From: Thiotrichaceae bacterium
GTDB taxonomy: Bacteria > Pseudomonadota > Gammaproteobacteria > Thiotrichales > Thiotrichaceae
Assembly: GCA_026989145.1 (NCBI GenBank)
Contig: JALSJU010000089.1
Span: forward strand, 1 to 51,162
DNA length: 51,162 nt
Direction: 5' to 3'
The notes under the pieces are model-generated. The model was not told the origin of the DNA. It saw only the letters and a list, made by a program, of their open reading frames with translations, and ran no database searches. The first letter of the stretch is position 1. Each line of letters starts with the position of its first letter. The position numbers and the translations under genes were made by a program. Below are positions 18,389-27,638 of the stretch, one piece after another.

Positions 18389-18465
18389 GATTATTGTATG
18401 CGAATACGCGAGTTAGGAATCCCCAACACCTTCCCTACTTAGCCCGCCTTTTTCATACAATAATC
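18389..18465. repeat. 77-bp region closed by perfect 12-bp inverted repeats after recA
   Basis: GATTATTGTATG (18389-18400) and CATACAATAATC (18454-18465) are perfect inverted repeats around a 53-base centre, beginning 17 bp after the recA stop. Size and layout resemble the family D palindromic elements, but the sequence differs. It could be a mobile palindrome or the base of a structured recA 3' UTR. Confidence 0.6.
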
Positions 18466-18489
18466 GCTACATTTCAGCCCTCCCCTTCC

Positions 18490-18512
18490 CCTCTTTGAGG
18501 GGATTGCTTTTT
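18490..18512 (+). terminator. Weak terminator-like hairpin after recA
   Basis: CCCCTC and GAGGGG pair around a TTT loop, and after ATTGC a T5-6 tract follows. The gap between stem and T tract makes it imperfect. It lies immediately before family A element copy 2 and probably ends recA transcription. Confidence 0.45.
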
Positions 18513-18832
18513 AAGGAACCTCCGAATAACCTAGCTGGATTCTGGCAACGCCAAGTTTTCAAGTTCGAGGCATTGATTTAAAGCATAGTTATTCTGCATG
18601 CGCTTTTAAGTCATTTTGTAAGCAAAGCACTGAATATGGTTTAAATCAATAACGAAGAAATTGGTAACTTGGCTAAGCCGCGTTAGCTAATAAGAGGGAC
18701 GAGCTCACAAGGCATCAATTGCGTTGTTGTTATTTTTTGCGAAGGGAGCGACCATTCTCAAAAAATACGCCTAAGACTTGATGCCTTGTAAACTCGCAGA
18801 ATCCAACTAGGTTATATTCAGAGGTTCCTTAA
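18511..18832. mobile_element. Family A MITE-like inverted-repeat element, copy 2
   Basis: This 322-bp element is bounded by TTAA and shares both termini and most of its interior with the copy at 9306-9585. Against copy 1 it has an extra segment of about 40 bp near 18595-18640 and scattered substitutions, so both copies have diverged for some time. Its right-hand TTAA (18829-18832) is also the left-hand TTAA of the family B element, so the two are directly adjacent. It lies between recA and recX, which are usually close together. Confidence 0.8.
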
Positions 18833-18992
18833 GGAGAACCTGATTAAGTCGATTAGAATTTAGCGCAGAAAAATCTGTCGCTATTTTTCATGAAGTGAGA
18901 CGTAATAGTTATTCTATTGCGCCGATCTTCGTGGAAAATATCAGCGGATTTGGCAAGCTAAAAATAGTTGGACTTGATCAGGGTTTCCTTAA
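18829..18992. mobile_element. Family B MITE-like inverted-repeat element
   Basis: Between TTAA at 18829-18832 and TTAA at 18989-18992 lie about 156 bp. The ends are imperfect inverted repeats: GGAGAACCTGATTAAGTC at the left, and the complement of GGAAACCCTGATCAAGTC at the right. The TTAA flank and a GGA-start are shared with family A, but the rest differs, so it may use the same kind of transposase. No coding frame is present. It shares its left TTAA with family A copy 2, producing a tandem composite in the recA-recX gap. Confidence 0.65.
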
Positions 18993-19141
18993 GGCTCAGC
19001 AAGAGCCAAACGTATAGGTAAAAGTAACAACGTACTTGACACTACAAAGTAAAAATGGAGATTTAATTTAAAATAACCTCAAAAATTCAATAGAGCCAAA
19101 TAAGTTAAAGCTCTAAAATAATTAAGTGAGTGAGCAATTAA

Positions 19142-19762
19142 ATGAGTAAAATAGTAAGCCTAAATGACATCCTAAAAGAAATTGAACAAAAACAAAAAAA
19201 GAAAACATCAAAAATAAAATCAGATGATAAGTACGCTCATAGCACTAAGCCAACAGAAACTTTCATCAATACTCACGCCGCACACACACAAAAGAAAAGC
19301 AGCAAACTAGGCTTCAAAAAAAGAAGTAACTACGACCGTTGTAAGAATTCAGCAATATATTCGTTGGCAATGCGTGAGCACTCACGCTTAGAAATCACCA
19401 ATAAGTTAAAAAAGAAAGACTATATCGAAGGTGTAGATTTAGAAAAGCTTCTTAATGAGCTAGAAGATAGTAACTATCTAAATGAAGAACGCTTTGTAGA
19501 AAGTTTTATCCGTTATCGAAGCGGGAAAGGTCAAGGCAGTATTAAAATTAGCAACGAATTAAGACAGCGAGGTATCAATAATTCTATGATTACTCATGCC
19601 ATGCAAGAAGCCAATATTGACTGGTTTCAACTCGCTAAAGAACAACGAGAAAAAAAGTTTGGAGAAAATAAACCCGATGAATATAAAGAAAAAGCCCGCC
19701 AAATGCGTTTTCTTTCCCGCCGAGGTTTTGATACGGATAGTATCATGCAGTCCATATCTTAA
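19142..19762 (+). CDS. recX: Regulatory protein RecX
   Basis: RecX binds RecA filaments and restrains RecA activity. The 206-residue product has the three-helix repeat layout of RecX from about residue 66 onward: AIYSLAMREHSRLEI, then LNELEDSNYLNEERFVESF with the typical YLNEERF, and the C-terminal RQMRFLSRRGFDTDSI. It is longer than usual (about 150 residues in E. coli) because of an N-terminal extension of roughly 60 residues rich in Lys and Ser. The extension has no recognised domain and could be partly non-coding if a later start is used. Its stop codon sits in TCTTAAGG, resembling a family A/B element end. Confidence 0.88.
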   Translation: MSKIVSLNDILKEIEQKQKKKTSKIKSDDKYAHSTKPTETFINTHAAHTQKKSSKLGFKKRSNYDRCKNSAIYSLAMREHSRLEITNKLKKKDYIEGVDLEKLLNELEDSNYLNEERFVESFIRYRSGKGQGSIKISNELRQRGINNSMITHAMQEANIDWFQLAKEQREKKFGENKPDEYKEKARQMRFLSRRGFDTDSIMQSIS

Positions 19763-19871
19763 GGAAAGCCTGAATATTAAAAGCCCTTTATTAAATACAA
19801 TAAGCTTGAAACTGCCCTAACATACAGAGACAATACTACTTTCGTAGTTAATGAAACTAATAGAGCTCAGC

Positions 19872-22511
19872 ATGTCATCAGAATCAAAAAATATCCCAAC
19901 CACCTCAGAAATCAGACAAGGTTTTCTTGATTTTTTTGCCAGTAAAAATCACCAAAAAGTGGCTTCAAGCCCATTAATCCCCGGCAATGATAAGACCTTG
20001 CTTTTCACTAATGCAGGTATGGTGCAGTTTAAAGATGTTTTTTTAGGTGAAGACAAACGTAGTTATAGCCGTGCAACTACTTCACAACGCTGCGTACGTG
20101 CCGGTGGTAAACATAATGATTTAGAAAATGTGGGCTACACTGCTCGCCACCATACTTTTTTCGAAATGTTGGGAAACTTTAGTTTTGGCGACTATTTTAA
20201 AGAAGATGCCATTAGTTATGCTTGGGAATACCTAACCGAAGTAGCAAAGCTGCCGCCTGAAAAGCTGTGGGTGACTGTTTACGCCGATGATGAAGAAGCG
20301 GAAAACATTTGGATTAATAAAATAGGCTTTCCAAAAGAGCGTATAAGTCGCATCGGAGATAAGCCCGGTAAAAAATACGAAAGTGATAATTTTTGGGCAA
20401 TGGGTGATACCGGTCCATGTGGTCCATGTTCTGAGATTTTTTATGATCATGGTGAGCATATCTGGGGTGGGCCTCCCGGTTCAGCAGAAGAAGATGGTGA
20501 TAGATATATCGAAATCTGGAACCTTGTATTCATGCAGTATAACCGCTCTAAAGGTGGCACTATGAATCCATTACCCAAGCCTTCTGTCGACACTGGTATG
20601 GGACTAGAACGATTAGCCGCCATACTACAGAACGGCCACAGCAACTACGACATTGATCTATTCCAAAATCTGCTTAAATTCACTGCCGGCTTAACTAAAA
20701 CTGATAATTTAAATAATGCTTCACTCAAGGTCATCGCCGATCATATTCGCTCTTGTTCATTTATGATTGTAGACGGGGTTGTCCCATCAAACGAGGGACG
20801 TGGCTATGTGTTGCGACGGATTATTCGTCGTGCCGCACGGCATGCGCACAAGCTAGGTTTAAAAGATGCATTCTTTTACAAACTGGTTAAACCATTAGTC
20901 AAGGAAATGGGAGACGCATACCCAGAACTCACCAAAGCAGAGAAAAGAGTCGAAGAAACCCTATTAAAAGAAGAAAAACGTTTCTCTGAAACACTTGATC
21001 AAGGAATGAAAATATTAAACGATGCGATCAATAGCATGAGCGGTGATACCATTGCGGGTGATGTGATCTTTAAGCTTTATGATACCTACGGATTCCCCTT
21101 CGACTTGACCGCTGATATTGCACGTGAGAAAAAACTAAAAGTTGATGAAGCAGGCTTTGAAGTTGCCATGAATGAGCAACGAGAACGCGCTCGAGCAGCA
21201 GGTAAATTCGAAACCGATTATAACGATAAACTTGATATTGATAGTATTACCAGCTTTAGTGGCTACGATAAAACCGTTGATGAAGTTGACGTTGAAGCCA
21301 TTTTTGTTACAGGAAAGAAAGTTGATTCGTTAAGCAAAGATGAGCAAGCTCAAGTAGTCTTAAAAACAACCCCCTTTTATGCCGAGTCTGGCGGCCCTGT
21401 TGGTGATACCGGTTTATTGGTCTCTGGAGAGAATGTTTTTGAAGTGCATGATACCCAAAAACAAGGCGCTACTTTTATTCATAATGGGCTAATGCAAAAG
21501 GGCACGCTGAAAGTAGGCGAAAAAGTCACCGCCACTGTAGCGGAAGAACGTCGTCAAGCAATCGTTTTAAATCATTCTGCCACGCATTTAATGCACAAAG
21601 CATTACGTGATGTCCTAGGCGAACACGTAGAACAAAAAGGTTCATTAGTCGCGCCAACGTATTTACGCTTTGACTTCGCTCATTCAGACCCAATGACAGC
21701 ACAAGAAATCAGCTTAGTCGAGCGAATGGTAAATGATGAAATTCGCAAAAATGCCAAAGCAAAATCAAACGTTACCAGTATGGATGAGGCAATCAAACAA
21801 GGTGCTATGGCATTATTTGGCGAAAAATATGGCGACGAAGTGCGGGTCGTAAATATTGGTTACTCGACCGAGCTTTGTGGTGGCGTGCATGTTAAACGCG
21901 CGGGCGATATAGGCTTATTTAAAATCACTAGCGAAAGCGGTGTAGCAGCAGGTGTTCGACGTGTTGAAGCGGTAACAGGCGCTGCGGCACTTGAATGGAT
22001 TGAGGCTCGGTCGAATCAATTAAACAACATTGCAAATCTTGTCAAATCAAGCAGTAAAGGTGCCGAAGAAAAAGTCTCATTAGTGTTAGAGAAATCGCGC
22101 TCCCTAGAAAAAGAGTTGCAGCAACTAAAGCAAAAATTAGCAGCTCAGGCAGGTTCTGATTTAGCCTCTGATGCGATTGACGTTGCAGGAATCCAAGTGC
22201 TTGCAACTAACCTAGAAGGTGCCGACCCTAAATCATTACGCGACACAGTTGATCAGTTAAAGAATAAGTTAGGTAAAGCAGTAGTAATTGTTTCAACGGT
22301 AGTAGAGGGTAAAGTAAGCTTAGTCGCAGGCGTGACTAAAGCAGAAACAGCACAAATAAAAGCGGGAGATTTATTGAAGCATGTTGCCAGCCAAATTGAT
22401 GGAAAAGGCGGCGGGAGACCCGATATGGCGCAAGGTGGTGGCAGTAATGCCGATGCACTACCAAAAGCATTAGAGTCCGTAGAAGCATGGGTAAAGGAAC
22501 AACTCGCATGA
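19872..22511 (+). CDS. alaS: Alanyl-tRNA synthetase
   Basis: AlaS charges tRNA(Ala) and removes mischarged Ser and Gly. The start at 19872 ([16 protein letters not shown]) gives 879 residues, near the E. coli length, with GAG upstream; an ATG 21 bases earlier lacks any ribosome site. The class II catalytic domain has FFASKNHQ and [17 protein letters not shown] near the N terminus. The editing domain has HSATH (zinc ligands) and CGGVH, and the C-terminal C-Ala domain ends with [12 protein letters not shown]. lysC begins inside its stop (ATGA), so the two are translationally coupled. Confidence 0.96.
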   Translation: MSSESKNIPTTSEIRQGFLDFFASKNHQKVASSPLIPGNDKTLLFTNAGMVQFKDVFLGEDKRSYSRATTSQRCVRAGGKHNDLENVGYTARHHTFFEMLGNFSFGDYFKEDAISYAWEYLTEVAKLPPEKLWVTVYADDEEAENIWINKIGFPKERISRIGDKPGKKYESDNFWAMGDTGPCGPCSEIFYDHGEHIWGGPPGSAEEDGDRYIEIWNLVFMQYNRSKGGTMNPLPKPSVDTGMGLERLAAILQNGHSNYDIDLFQNLLKFTAGLTKTDNLNNASLKVIADHIRSCSFMIVDGVVPSNEGRGYVLRRIIRRAARHAHKLGLKDAFFYKLVKPLVKEMGDAYPELTKAEKRVEETLLKEEKRFSETLDQGMKILNDAINSMSGDTIAGDVIFKLYDTYGFPFDLTADIAREKKLKVDEAGFEVAMNEQRERARAAGKFETDYNDKLDIDSITSFSGYDKTVDEVDVEAIFVTGKKVDSLSKDEQAQVVLKTTPFYAESGGPVGDTGLLVSGENVFEVHDTQKQGATFIHNGLMQKGTLKVGEKVTATVAEERRQAIVLNHSATHLMHKALRDVLGEHVEQKGSLVAPTYLRFDFAHSDPMTAQEISLVERMVNDEIRKNAKAKSNVTSMDEAIKQGAMALFGEKYGDEVRVVNIGYSTELCGGVHVKRAGDIGLFKITSESGVAAGVRRVEAVTGAAALEWIEARSNQLNNIANLVKSSSKGAEEKVSLVLEKSRSLEKELQQLKQKLAAQAGSDLASDAIDVAGIQVLATNLEGADPKSLRDTVDQLKNKLGKAVVIVSTVVEGKVSLVAGVTKAETAQIKAGDLLKHVASQIDGKGGGRPDMAQGGGSNADALPKALESVEAWVKEQLA

Positions 22512-23749
22512 CTAGAAACAAACCACGACTCATTGTACAAAAATACGGCGGAACATCGGTCGGCTCGCCAGAAAGAATTCGCGAAGTTGCCAAACGAGTA
22601 GCGCGCTATAGAGATAGAGGCGACTCGGTTGTAGTAGTACTCTCAGCCATGTCGGGAGAAACCAATAAGCTGGTAGCATTAATTAACGAGCTGAACCCGA
22701 ACGGCTCCTCCCGCGAGAAGGATGTTGTTTTATCCACCGGTGAGCAAGTCACAATCGGCCTATTAAGCCTCGCTTTAGAAGCTTTAGATTACCCTGCAAA
22801 ATCATACACGGGTACGCAAGCACGATTAATAACTGACAGCGCCTTTTGTAAAGCACGTATCAGCAAAATTGACGGCAGTAAAATCCAAGCCGATCTTGAT
22901 GCGGGCAAAGTCGTGGTAGTAGCGGGTTTTCAAGGAGTTGATAGCGAAGGTAATATTACTACCTTAGGCCGTGGTGGTTCAGACACTACTGCTGTCGCAT
23001 TAGCGGTAGCGCTGGAAGCCGATGAATGCCAAATCTATACCGATGTGGATGGCGTTTACACCACTGACCCGCGAATGGTTCCAGAGGCTCGACACATCCC
23101 TAAACTCGCCTTGGAAGAAATGTTAGAGATGGCAAGTCAAGGCTCTAAAGTCTTACAAATTAGAGCCGTAGAGTTTGCCCATAAATATAATATGCCGATT
23201 CGAGTGTTATCTAGCTTTGATGACGGCGATGACGGAAAAAGTACGCTAGTAACGCGTGAGGAAGACATAATGGAAGAAGTTTTAGTACGCGGTGTAGCGT
23301 TTAATAAAGATGAAGCTCAGCTCACCATAACGGGCGTGCCTGACCAACCGGGAGTTGCATTCAAAATACTCGGTTGTATATCCGAAGCCAATATAGAAAT
23401 TGATATGATTGTGCAAAATATTGGCAAAGATGGCACAACTGACTTTACCTTTACTGTACATCGTAACGAGTACGAGCAAGCGATGAATATTCTAAAAGCC
23501 ACCGGTGAAAAGCTCGGCGCAAAGAATGTTAGCGGTGATGACAAAATTGCCAAAGTGTCCATTATCGGCGGAGGAATGCGCTCTCACGCAGGTGTCGCAA
23601 CCGATATGTTTAAAGCCTTAGCGGATGAAAATATTAATATTCACATGATATCTACTTCTGAGATTAAGGTATCTGTAGTCGTCGATGAGAAATATTTAGA
23701 ACTTGCTGTCCGCAGTTTGCATGAAACATTCGATTTAGATAAAGCTTAG
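22508..23749 (+). CDS. lysC: Aspartate kinase
   Basis: LysC phosphorylates aspartate, the first step toward lysine, threonine, methionine and diaminopimelate. The start at 22508 gives 413 residues, typical of monofunctional aspartokinase. It is preceded by AAGGAA and overlaps the alaS stop as ATGA; a frame from 22487 would add seven residues. The kinase domain begins with [12 protein letters not shown] and contains [15 protein letters not shown] and [13 protein letters not shown]. The C-terminal half holds two ACT domains ([11 protein letters not shown] and [11 protein letters not shown]), suggesting feedback control by lysine/threonine. In Pseudomonas-like order csrA follows; here an FKBP gene does. 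Confidence 0.95.
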   Translation: MTRNKPRLIVQKYGGTSVGSPERIREVAKRVARYRDRGDSVVVVLSAMSGETNKLVALINELNPNGSSREKDVVLSTGEQVTIGLLSLALEALDYPAKSYTGTQARLITDSAFCKARISKIDGSKIQADLDAGKVVVVAGFQGVDSEGNITTLGRGGSDTTAVALAVALEADECQIYTDVDGVYTTDPRMVPEARHIPKLALEEMLEMASQGSKVLQIRAVEFAHKYNMPIRVLSSFDDGDDGKSTLVTREEDIMEEVLVRGVAFNKDEAQLTITGVPDQPGVAFKILGCISEANIEIDMIVQNIGKDGTTDFTFTVHRNEYEQAMNILKATGEKLGAKNVSGDDKIAKVSIIGGGMRSHAGVATDMFKALADENINIHMISTSEIKVSVVVDEKYLELAVRSLHETFDLDKA

Positions 23750-23795
23750 ACTTTACCTAATTTCAATTTAACAATAACCTAACTTAGGAATAAAA

Positions 23796-24248
23796 ATGAA
23801 GAAAATATTAATAGCGATTTCACTAACCTCGACCTTAGCTCTTGGAAACCTCACATCACTTTACGCCGCGCCGGTAGTTGATAAAAAAGTTGCTGAAGCA
23901 CCGACAGCATTGGTTAAAAATGACGTAAAAGTCGGTAAAGGAGCAGAAGCCAAAAAAGGCCAAACCGTTGCCGTCCATTACACTGGCTGGTTATTTGATG
24001 CCAAAGCCAATGATTTTCACGGCAAACAGTTTGATAGTTCACGAACACGTGGTACGCCCTTTAAATTTCCATTAGGCGCAGGACGTGTCATAAAAGGCTG
24101 GGACCGAGGCGTGCAGGGCATGAAAGTGGGTGGGCAACGCACTTTGATCATACCCGCAAAACTTGGTTATGGTGAGCGTGGTGCAGGCGGGGTTATTCCA
24201 CCAAATTCTGTTTTGATCTTTGATGTTGAGTTAATAGGGATCGAATAA
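23796..24248 (+). CDS. Exported FKBP-type peptidyl-prolyl cis-trans isomerase
   Basis: The 150-residue product has a Sec signal peptide (to about LYAAP, residue 25) and one complete FKBP domain. The domain includes VAVHYTGWLFDA, GKQFDSS, PFKFPLGAGRVIKGWDRGVQGM and the C-terminal YGERGAGGVIPPNSVLIFDVELI. The conserved aromatic and hydrophobic active-site residues look intact, so isomerase activity in the periplasm is expected. A good AGGA ribosome site lies nine bases upstream. It follows lysC by 46 bp and could be co-transcribed. Confidence 0.92.
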   Translation: MKKILIAISLTSTLALGNLTSLYAAPVVDKKVAEAPTALVKNDVKVGKGAEAKKGQTVAVHYTGWLFDAKANDFHGKQFDSSRTRGTPFKFPLGAGRVIKGWDRGVQGMKVGGQRTLIIPAKLGYGERGAGGVIPPNSVLIFDVELIGIE

Positions 24249-24257
24249 CGTATGTGA

Positions 24258-24276
24258 GTTAGGTTACAGACCTAAC
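24258..24276. repeat. Short perfect hairpin after the FKBP gene
   Basis: GTTAGGT and ACCTAAC form a seven-base-pair stem with a TACAG loop, ten bases after the FKBP stop. No T tract follows. It shares GTTAGGTT and CAGACCTA with the hairpin at 5195-5231, as if the middle of that one had been lost. Confidence 0.5.
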
Positions 24277-24341
24277 GATTAACTCTCTGTATAATGCTTA
24301 TTTTTTAACCACTAAAATTACTTAAAGCAGCGAGCATCCTT

Positions 24342-24911
24342 ATGAAACGTACCACTTTATTGACCACGACATTATTAATAACAGCAATAGTCTTGCCACT
24401 TAGCACTCAAGCAAAAGGCTGGCAGGTTTTACCCATTACGAAGGCTGGCTATAAAACTAATACAGCTATAGCAATTGTTGGCGGTGCAATGCAGGCAAAA
24501 GATGATAACCAAGATGTTTTTTCACCCATGGGACTTGAAGTTTCAATCAACTGCCCACTATTAAAAGCACCAAACCACACTATTAGACAGCGCATAAGCT
24601 ATTTACAAAGCGATAAGAATGGTTTCAAAACCCAAGCATTCGAACTAAACCCGCACCATATGTATAAAGTAGCGCCTAAGGTTACCGCAGGCTTTGGCCC
24701 TTCAGTAGGATACACCAAGGTTAAAAATTCTTCTGGCCATGATGGTATATTCACCTTTGGTATTGGTGCGAGTGGTCGGTACGATCTACCTAATAACATG
24801 TTCCTTGGTGCAGAGGCGCGTTATGTTAAAGCACAAAAATTTGAAATAGCAGGGAAAAAGACAGGTTTTGATAATGCTAGAGCACTCGTAAAATTTGGTT
24901 ATCAATTCTAA
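24342..24911 (+). CDS. Small outer-membrane beta-barrel protein
   Basis: This 189-residue protein has a Sec signal peptide (LPLSTQA, cleavage near residue 24). It contains alternating hydrophobic/polar strands, glycine- and aromatic-rich, and ends in ALVKFGYQF; the terminal Phe is the usual signal for outer-membrane barrel insertion. Size and pattern suggest an eight-stranded barrel of the OmpA/OmpW-like size class. I do not recognise the specific family. It stands alone, with a TATAAT at about 24290 upstream and its own terminator downstream. Confidence 0.7.
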   Translation: MKRTTLLTTTLLITAIVLPLSTQAKGWQVLPITKAGYKTNTAIAIVGGAMQAKDDNQDVFSPMGLEVSINCPLLKAPNHTIRQRISYLQSDKNGFKTQAFELNPHHMYKVAPKVTAGFGPSVGYTKVKNSSGHDGIFTFGIGASGRYDLPNNMFLGAEARYVKAQKFEIAGKKTGFDNARALVKFGYQF

Positions 24912-24948
24912 TTAATCCTACACACCATTAAACGGTATGAAAAATATA

Positions 24949-24975
24949 GGGTGAAGAATATCTTCACCCTTTTTT
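24949..24975 (+). terminator. Rho-independent terminator of the beta-barrel gene
   Basis: GGGTGAAGA (24949-24957) and TCTTCACCC (24961-24969) form a perfect nine-base-pair stem with a three-base loop, followed by T6. Confidence 0.93.
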
Positions 24976-25112
24976 AACTGCGATTTACAATAAAAGAACT
25001 TATAGGAATCAATGGTAAAAATTTCATCCCTATTTACTCGTCATACCACTCGTACCAGATCGTAGTAAGTTATTCATACCACCTATCGGCTAAAACAGAC
25101 CTGAAAATAAAA

Positions 25113-25138
25113 TTAAGTTATCCTATCCAATAACTTAA
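25113..25138. repeat. Nine-base inverted repeat 24 bp before the GGDEF pair
   Basis: TTAAGTTAT (25113-25121) and ATAACTTAA (25130-25138) are perfect inverted repeats with an eight-base spacer, just upstream of the first diguanylate cyclase start. The position suits an operator or a leader hairpin that could hide the ribosome site. No regulator was identified. Confidence 0.5.
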
Positions 25139-25162
25139 AAATAAAAAAAGAGTACATGGGCA

Positions 25163-26377
25163 ATGTCACTCTTTACTTCTAATCAAGCTAATAAAAATAA
25201 AGATACTGGTATGGATAAGAAAATAGCCTCCCAAAAAGATGCTTTTCAAGCGTATATCTCAGCAGATAGATTAAAAAACTCTCGTAGCATGTGCATGTTA
25301 GGGGCTGTGTTATTCGTTCTTTTTTCTACCATTGATTTCTTTGCTTTAAGCTCATCACTATCCGATGTATTGGCTATTCGAGGCATCGTTATCGCGGGCC
25401 TTATGCTTGGCTTCGTGCTGACCTACCAAAGTTACTTTGATAAGTATTATGACTATATTATGTCCAGTATTTACTTGGTTGCAGCTGTTGGTGTTGTGGT
25501 TTCTATCTACTTAGCATTACCCACTGACTATGCCTCAAACATTTATTTAGCAACACTCCTTATTATTATAATGACGATTTTCGCATGGTCTTATTTTAGT
25601 ATTCGCACCTCTGCTTTATTAATCACAACTATTATTTCGTCATATGCTTTCGTAGCCATTCAAAAAGAAATACCTGTAACTCATATGTGGATCAATATAG
25701 CATTTTTAATGGGTGCAACCAGTATAGGTTACTTCTCACAACATATTCGTAATAACTATTTACTACAAAACTTTTTGCTACAGCAATCGTTAGAAGCTTC
25801 AGTTGAACAGAAAACCATCGAAGCTGACCAAAATGCTTTTATTGCTAACCATGATGAATTAACGGGGCTACCAAACCGTCGGCACATCACTAAATTGCTC
25901 GAAGCAATGTTAGAAACTGCGAAAAATAAAAACAAGGTTATGGCTTTGATGTTTCTAGATCTCAATGGTTTTAAGCAAGTTAATGATATTTATGGTCACG
26001 CTGCAGGTGATGAGGTATTAAAAATTGTTGCGCAACGCTTAGAACTTGCCACACGAAAAGGCGATCAAATATCTCGCCTTGGTGGCGATGAATTTTTAAT
26101 TGGTCTGTTAATGAAAGAAGGCACCTTAACTAATCTTGAAAAAATGGCTCAAAAATTTATATCTTTGATTTCACAAGATATAAATATTGACGGTGTAAAA
26201 ATAAAAATTGGGGCAAGCATAGGAGTTTCAGCCTACCCAATTCATGGTAATACCATTGAAAGTTTAATCAGAGTAGCAGATGATCAAATGTATAAGGCTA
26301 AGCATGGTCGTAAAGAACCTGTGATTCGGGCGCATCAGCCGAGTAACTCTGTGATTGTTTTTCCTAACGCCGGTTAG
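25163..26377 (+). CDS. Membrane diguanylate cyclase (GGDEF), first of a tandem pair
   Basis: This enzyme would make cyclic di-GMP from two GTP. The 404-residue product has about six transmembrane helices between residues 43 and 195, a short coiled linker, then a GGDEF domain opening with ANHDELTGLPNRR. The active-site motif is intact (GGDEF at 307-311), with a product-inhibition I-site RKGD at 298-301 in the usual position five residues upstream. The C-terminal end has the standard GASIGVSAYP and ADDQMYKAKH. The membrane module is of no recognised sensor class. The second gene follows nine bases after its stop. Confidence 0.92.
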   Translation: MSLFTSNQANKNKDTGMDKKIASQKDAFQAYISADRLKNSRSMCMLGAVLFVLFSTIDFFALSSSLSDVLAIRGIVIAGLMLGFVLTYQSYFDKYYDYIMSSIYLVAAVGVVVSIYLALPTDYASNIYLATLLIIIMTIFAWSYFSIRTSALLITTIISSYAFVAIQKEIPVTHMWINIAFLMGATSIGYFSQHIRNNYLLQNFLLQQSLEASVEQKTIEADQNAFIANHDELTGLPNRRHITKLLEAMLETAKNKNKVMALMFLDLNGFKQVNDIYGHAAGDEVLKIVAQRLELATRKGDQISRLGGDEFLIGLLMKEGTLTNLEKMAQKFISLISQDINIDGVKIKIGASIGVSAYPIHGNTIESLIRVADDQMYKAKHGRKEPVIRAHQPSNSVIVFPNAG

Positions 26378-26386
26378 CAAACTCTT

Positions 26387-27556
26387 ATGAAAAGTGATGT
26401 AAGAGAGTACCAAACTTATTTAGAGCCTGAGATGTGTAGCTCAGCACGGGCAACTGCTATATTAGGTTCTTTATTATGCATCGTTTTTTTGGCAGCTGAT
26501 GCATATGCGCTTTCTTTACCCCTTTCAGAGATGATTGTAATTCGAGGTGTAGTTGTACTATCATCGTTATCATTGTTCTTTGTTAGCTTTGCTTACCAAG
26601 AATTGTTTATTCGTTTTTACAATCCTATTATTTTTAGCATTAGCCTAATTGCCGCCTCAAGTATTATTCTAATGATTCACCTTGCTTCTCCTACAGATCA
26701 TGCGGCTACTGTCTACTTTGTTGGGTTAATTATAGTGATAATGCTGATGTTTGCTTGGCTGTTCATGCGTACGGAAGTCGCCTTGTCAGGAGTAACTATA
26801 ATTATTAGCTCATACGCTTATGTGGCTCACATAAATGGATTAGCTACCACCGATCTCTTCGTTAATATTCTATTTTTATGCAGTGGAGCAGCAACAGGAA
26901 TATTTACTCAAATCTTTCGAAATCGGCATCTTCGCCAAAATTTTCTACTTACTCAATCATTAAAAGAGTTATTAGAAGTAAAAACTGAAGAGGCAGGCGA
27001 CTATGCTCACCAAGCTAATCATGATGAACTTACAGCACTCCCAAATCGACGCTATATAATTCAAAAACTTGAAAAAAATCTGCAAATAGCAAAGCAGGCA
27101 GATAAAGTATTGTTGATTCTATTTATTGACTTAAACGGCTTTAAACTTATTAATGATACGTATGGTCATGCTAGTGGTGACGCGGTACTAGTCAAAATCG
27201 CAAGGCGTTTGGAGCAAACTATAATAAAAGGTGACTGTCTTTCACGCCTAGGTGGTGATGAATATCTCGTCGGTTTAATGCTTGATAAAGGTGGTTTGAT
27301 CGAAGCCGAAGAAATTGTTAATAAATTTACGGCTATCGTCTCTTACCCGATGAATATTGAAGGAAAAAAATTAAAAGTAGGCGCCAGTATTGGTGTTGCG
27401 GCATACCCTGAGCATGGCGATACGGTAGAGCAGCTTGTCGATTTTGCTGATAAGAAAATGTACCAAGCGAAAAATGGAGAAACCACTGTAGAAAGTGCCG
27501 AACAGTTGGGCGGTGAGAGTAATATTATCTCGTTCCCATATACTAAAAATGCTTAA
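26387..27556 (+). CDS. Membrane diguanylate cyclase (GGDEF-like), second of a tandem pair
   Basis: This 389-residue paralogue of the preceding gene has the same six-helix membrane module and GGDEF domain (ANHDELTALPNRR, GASIGVAAYP, ADKKMYQAKN). Two differences stand out. The signature reads GGDEY at 289-293, and the I-site arginine is replaced (IKGD at 280-283), so product inhibition is probably lost. The pair looks like an old tandem duplication with divergent regulation. It starts nine bases after the first gene's stop and is surely co-transcribed. Confidence 0.9.
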   Translation: MKSDVREYQTYLEPEMCSSARATAILGSLLCIVFLAADAYALSLPLSEMIVIRGVVVLSSLSLFFVSFAYQELFIRFYNPIIFSISLIAASSIILMIHLASPTDHAATVYFVGLIIVIMLMFAWLFMRTEVALSGVTIIISSYAYVAHINGLATTDLFVNILFLCSGAATGIFTQIFRNRHLRQNFLLTQSLKELLEVKTEEAGDYAHQANHDELTALPNRRYIIQKLEKNLQIAKQADKVLLILFIDLNGFKLINDTYGHASGDAVLVKIARRLEQTIIKGDCLSRLGGDEYLVGLMLDKGGLIEAEEIVNKFTAIVSYPMNIEGKKLKVGASIGVAAYPEHGDTVEQLVDFADKKMYQAKNGETTVESAEQLGGESNIISFPYTKNA

Positions 27557-27638
27557 TTCCCACATAGTCAACAAAGTTCTAAGCGCAGCGGGCTGACCAT
27601 GTAATAATTGCCACAAATAAACCCATTAGGCAATAAAC

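Noticed and set aside
19759-19775. TTAAGGAAAGCCTGAATAT at the recX stop, like an end of a family A or B element
   Set aside because: No matching opposite end was found before alaS, so it may be chance or a solo remnant. It was not listed as an element.
22000-22508. Possible lysine riboswitch or attenuator before lysC
   Set aside because: lysC begins inside the alaS stop codon, so there is no leader in which one could be placed.
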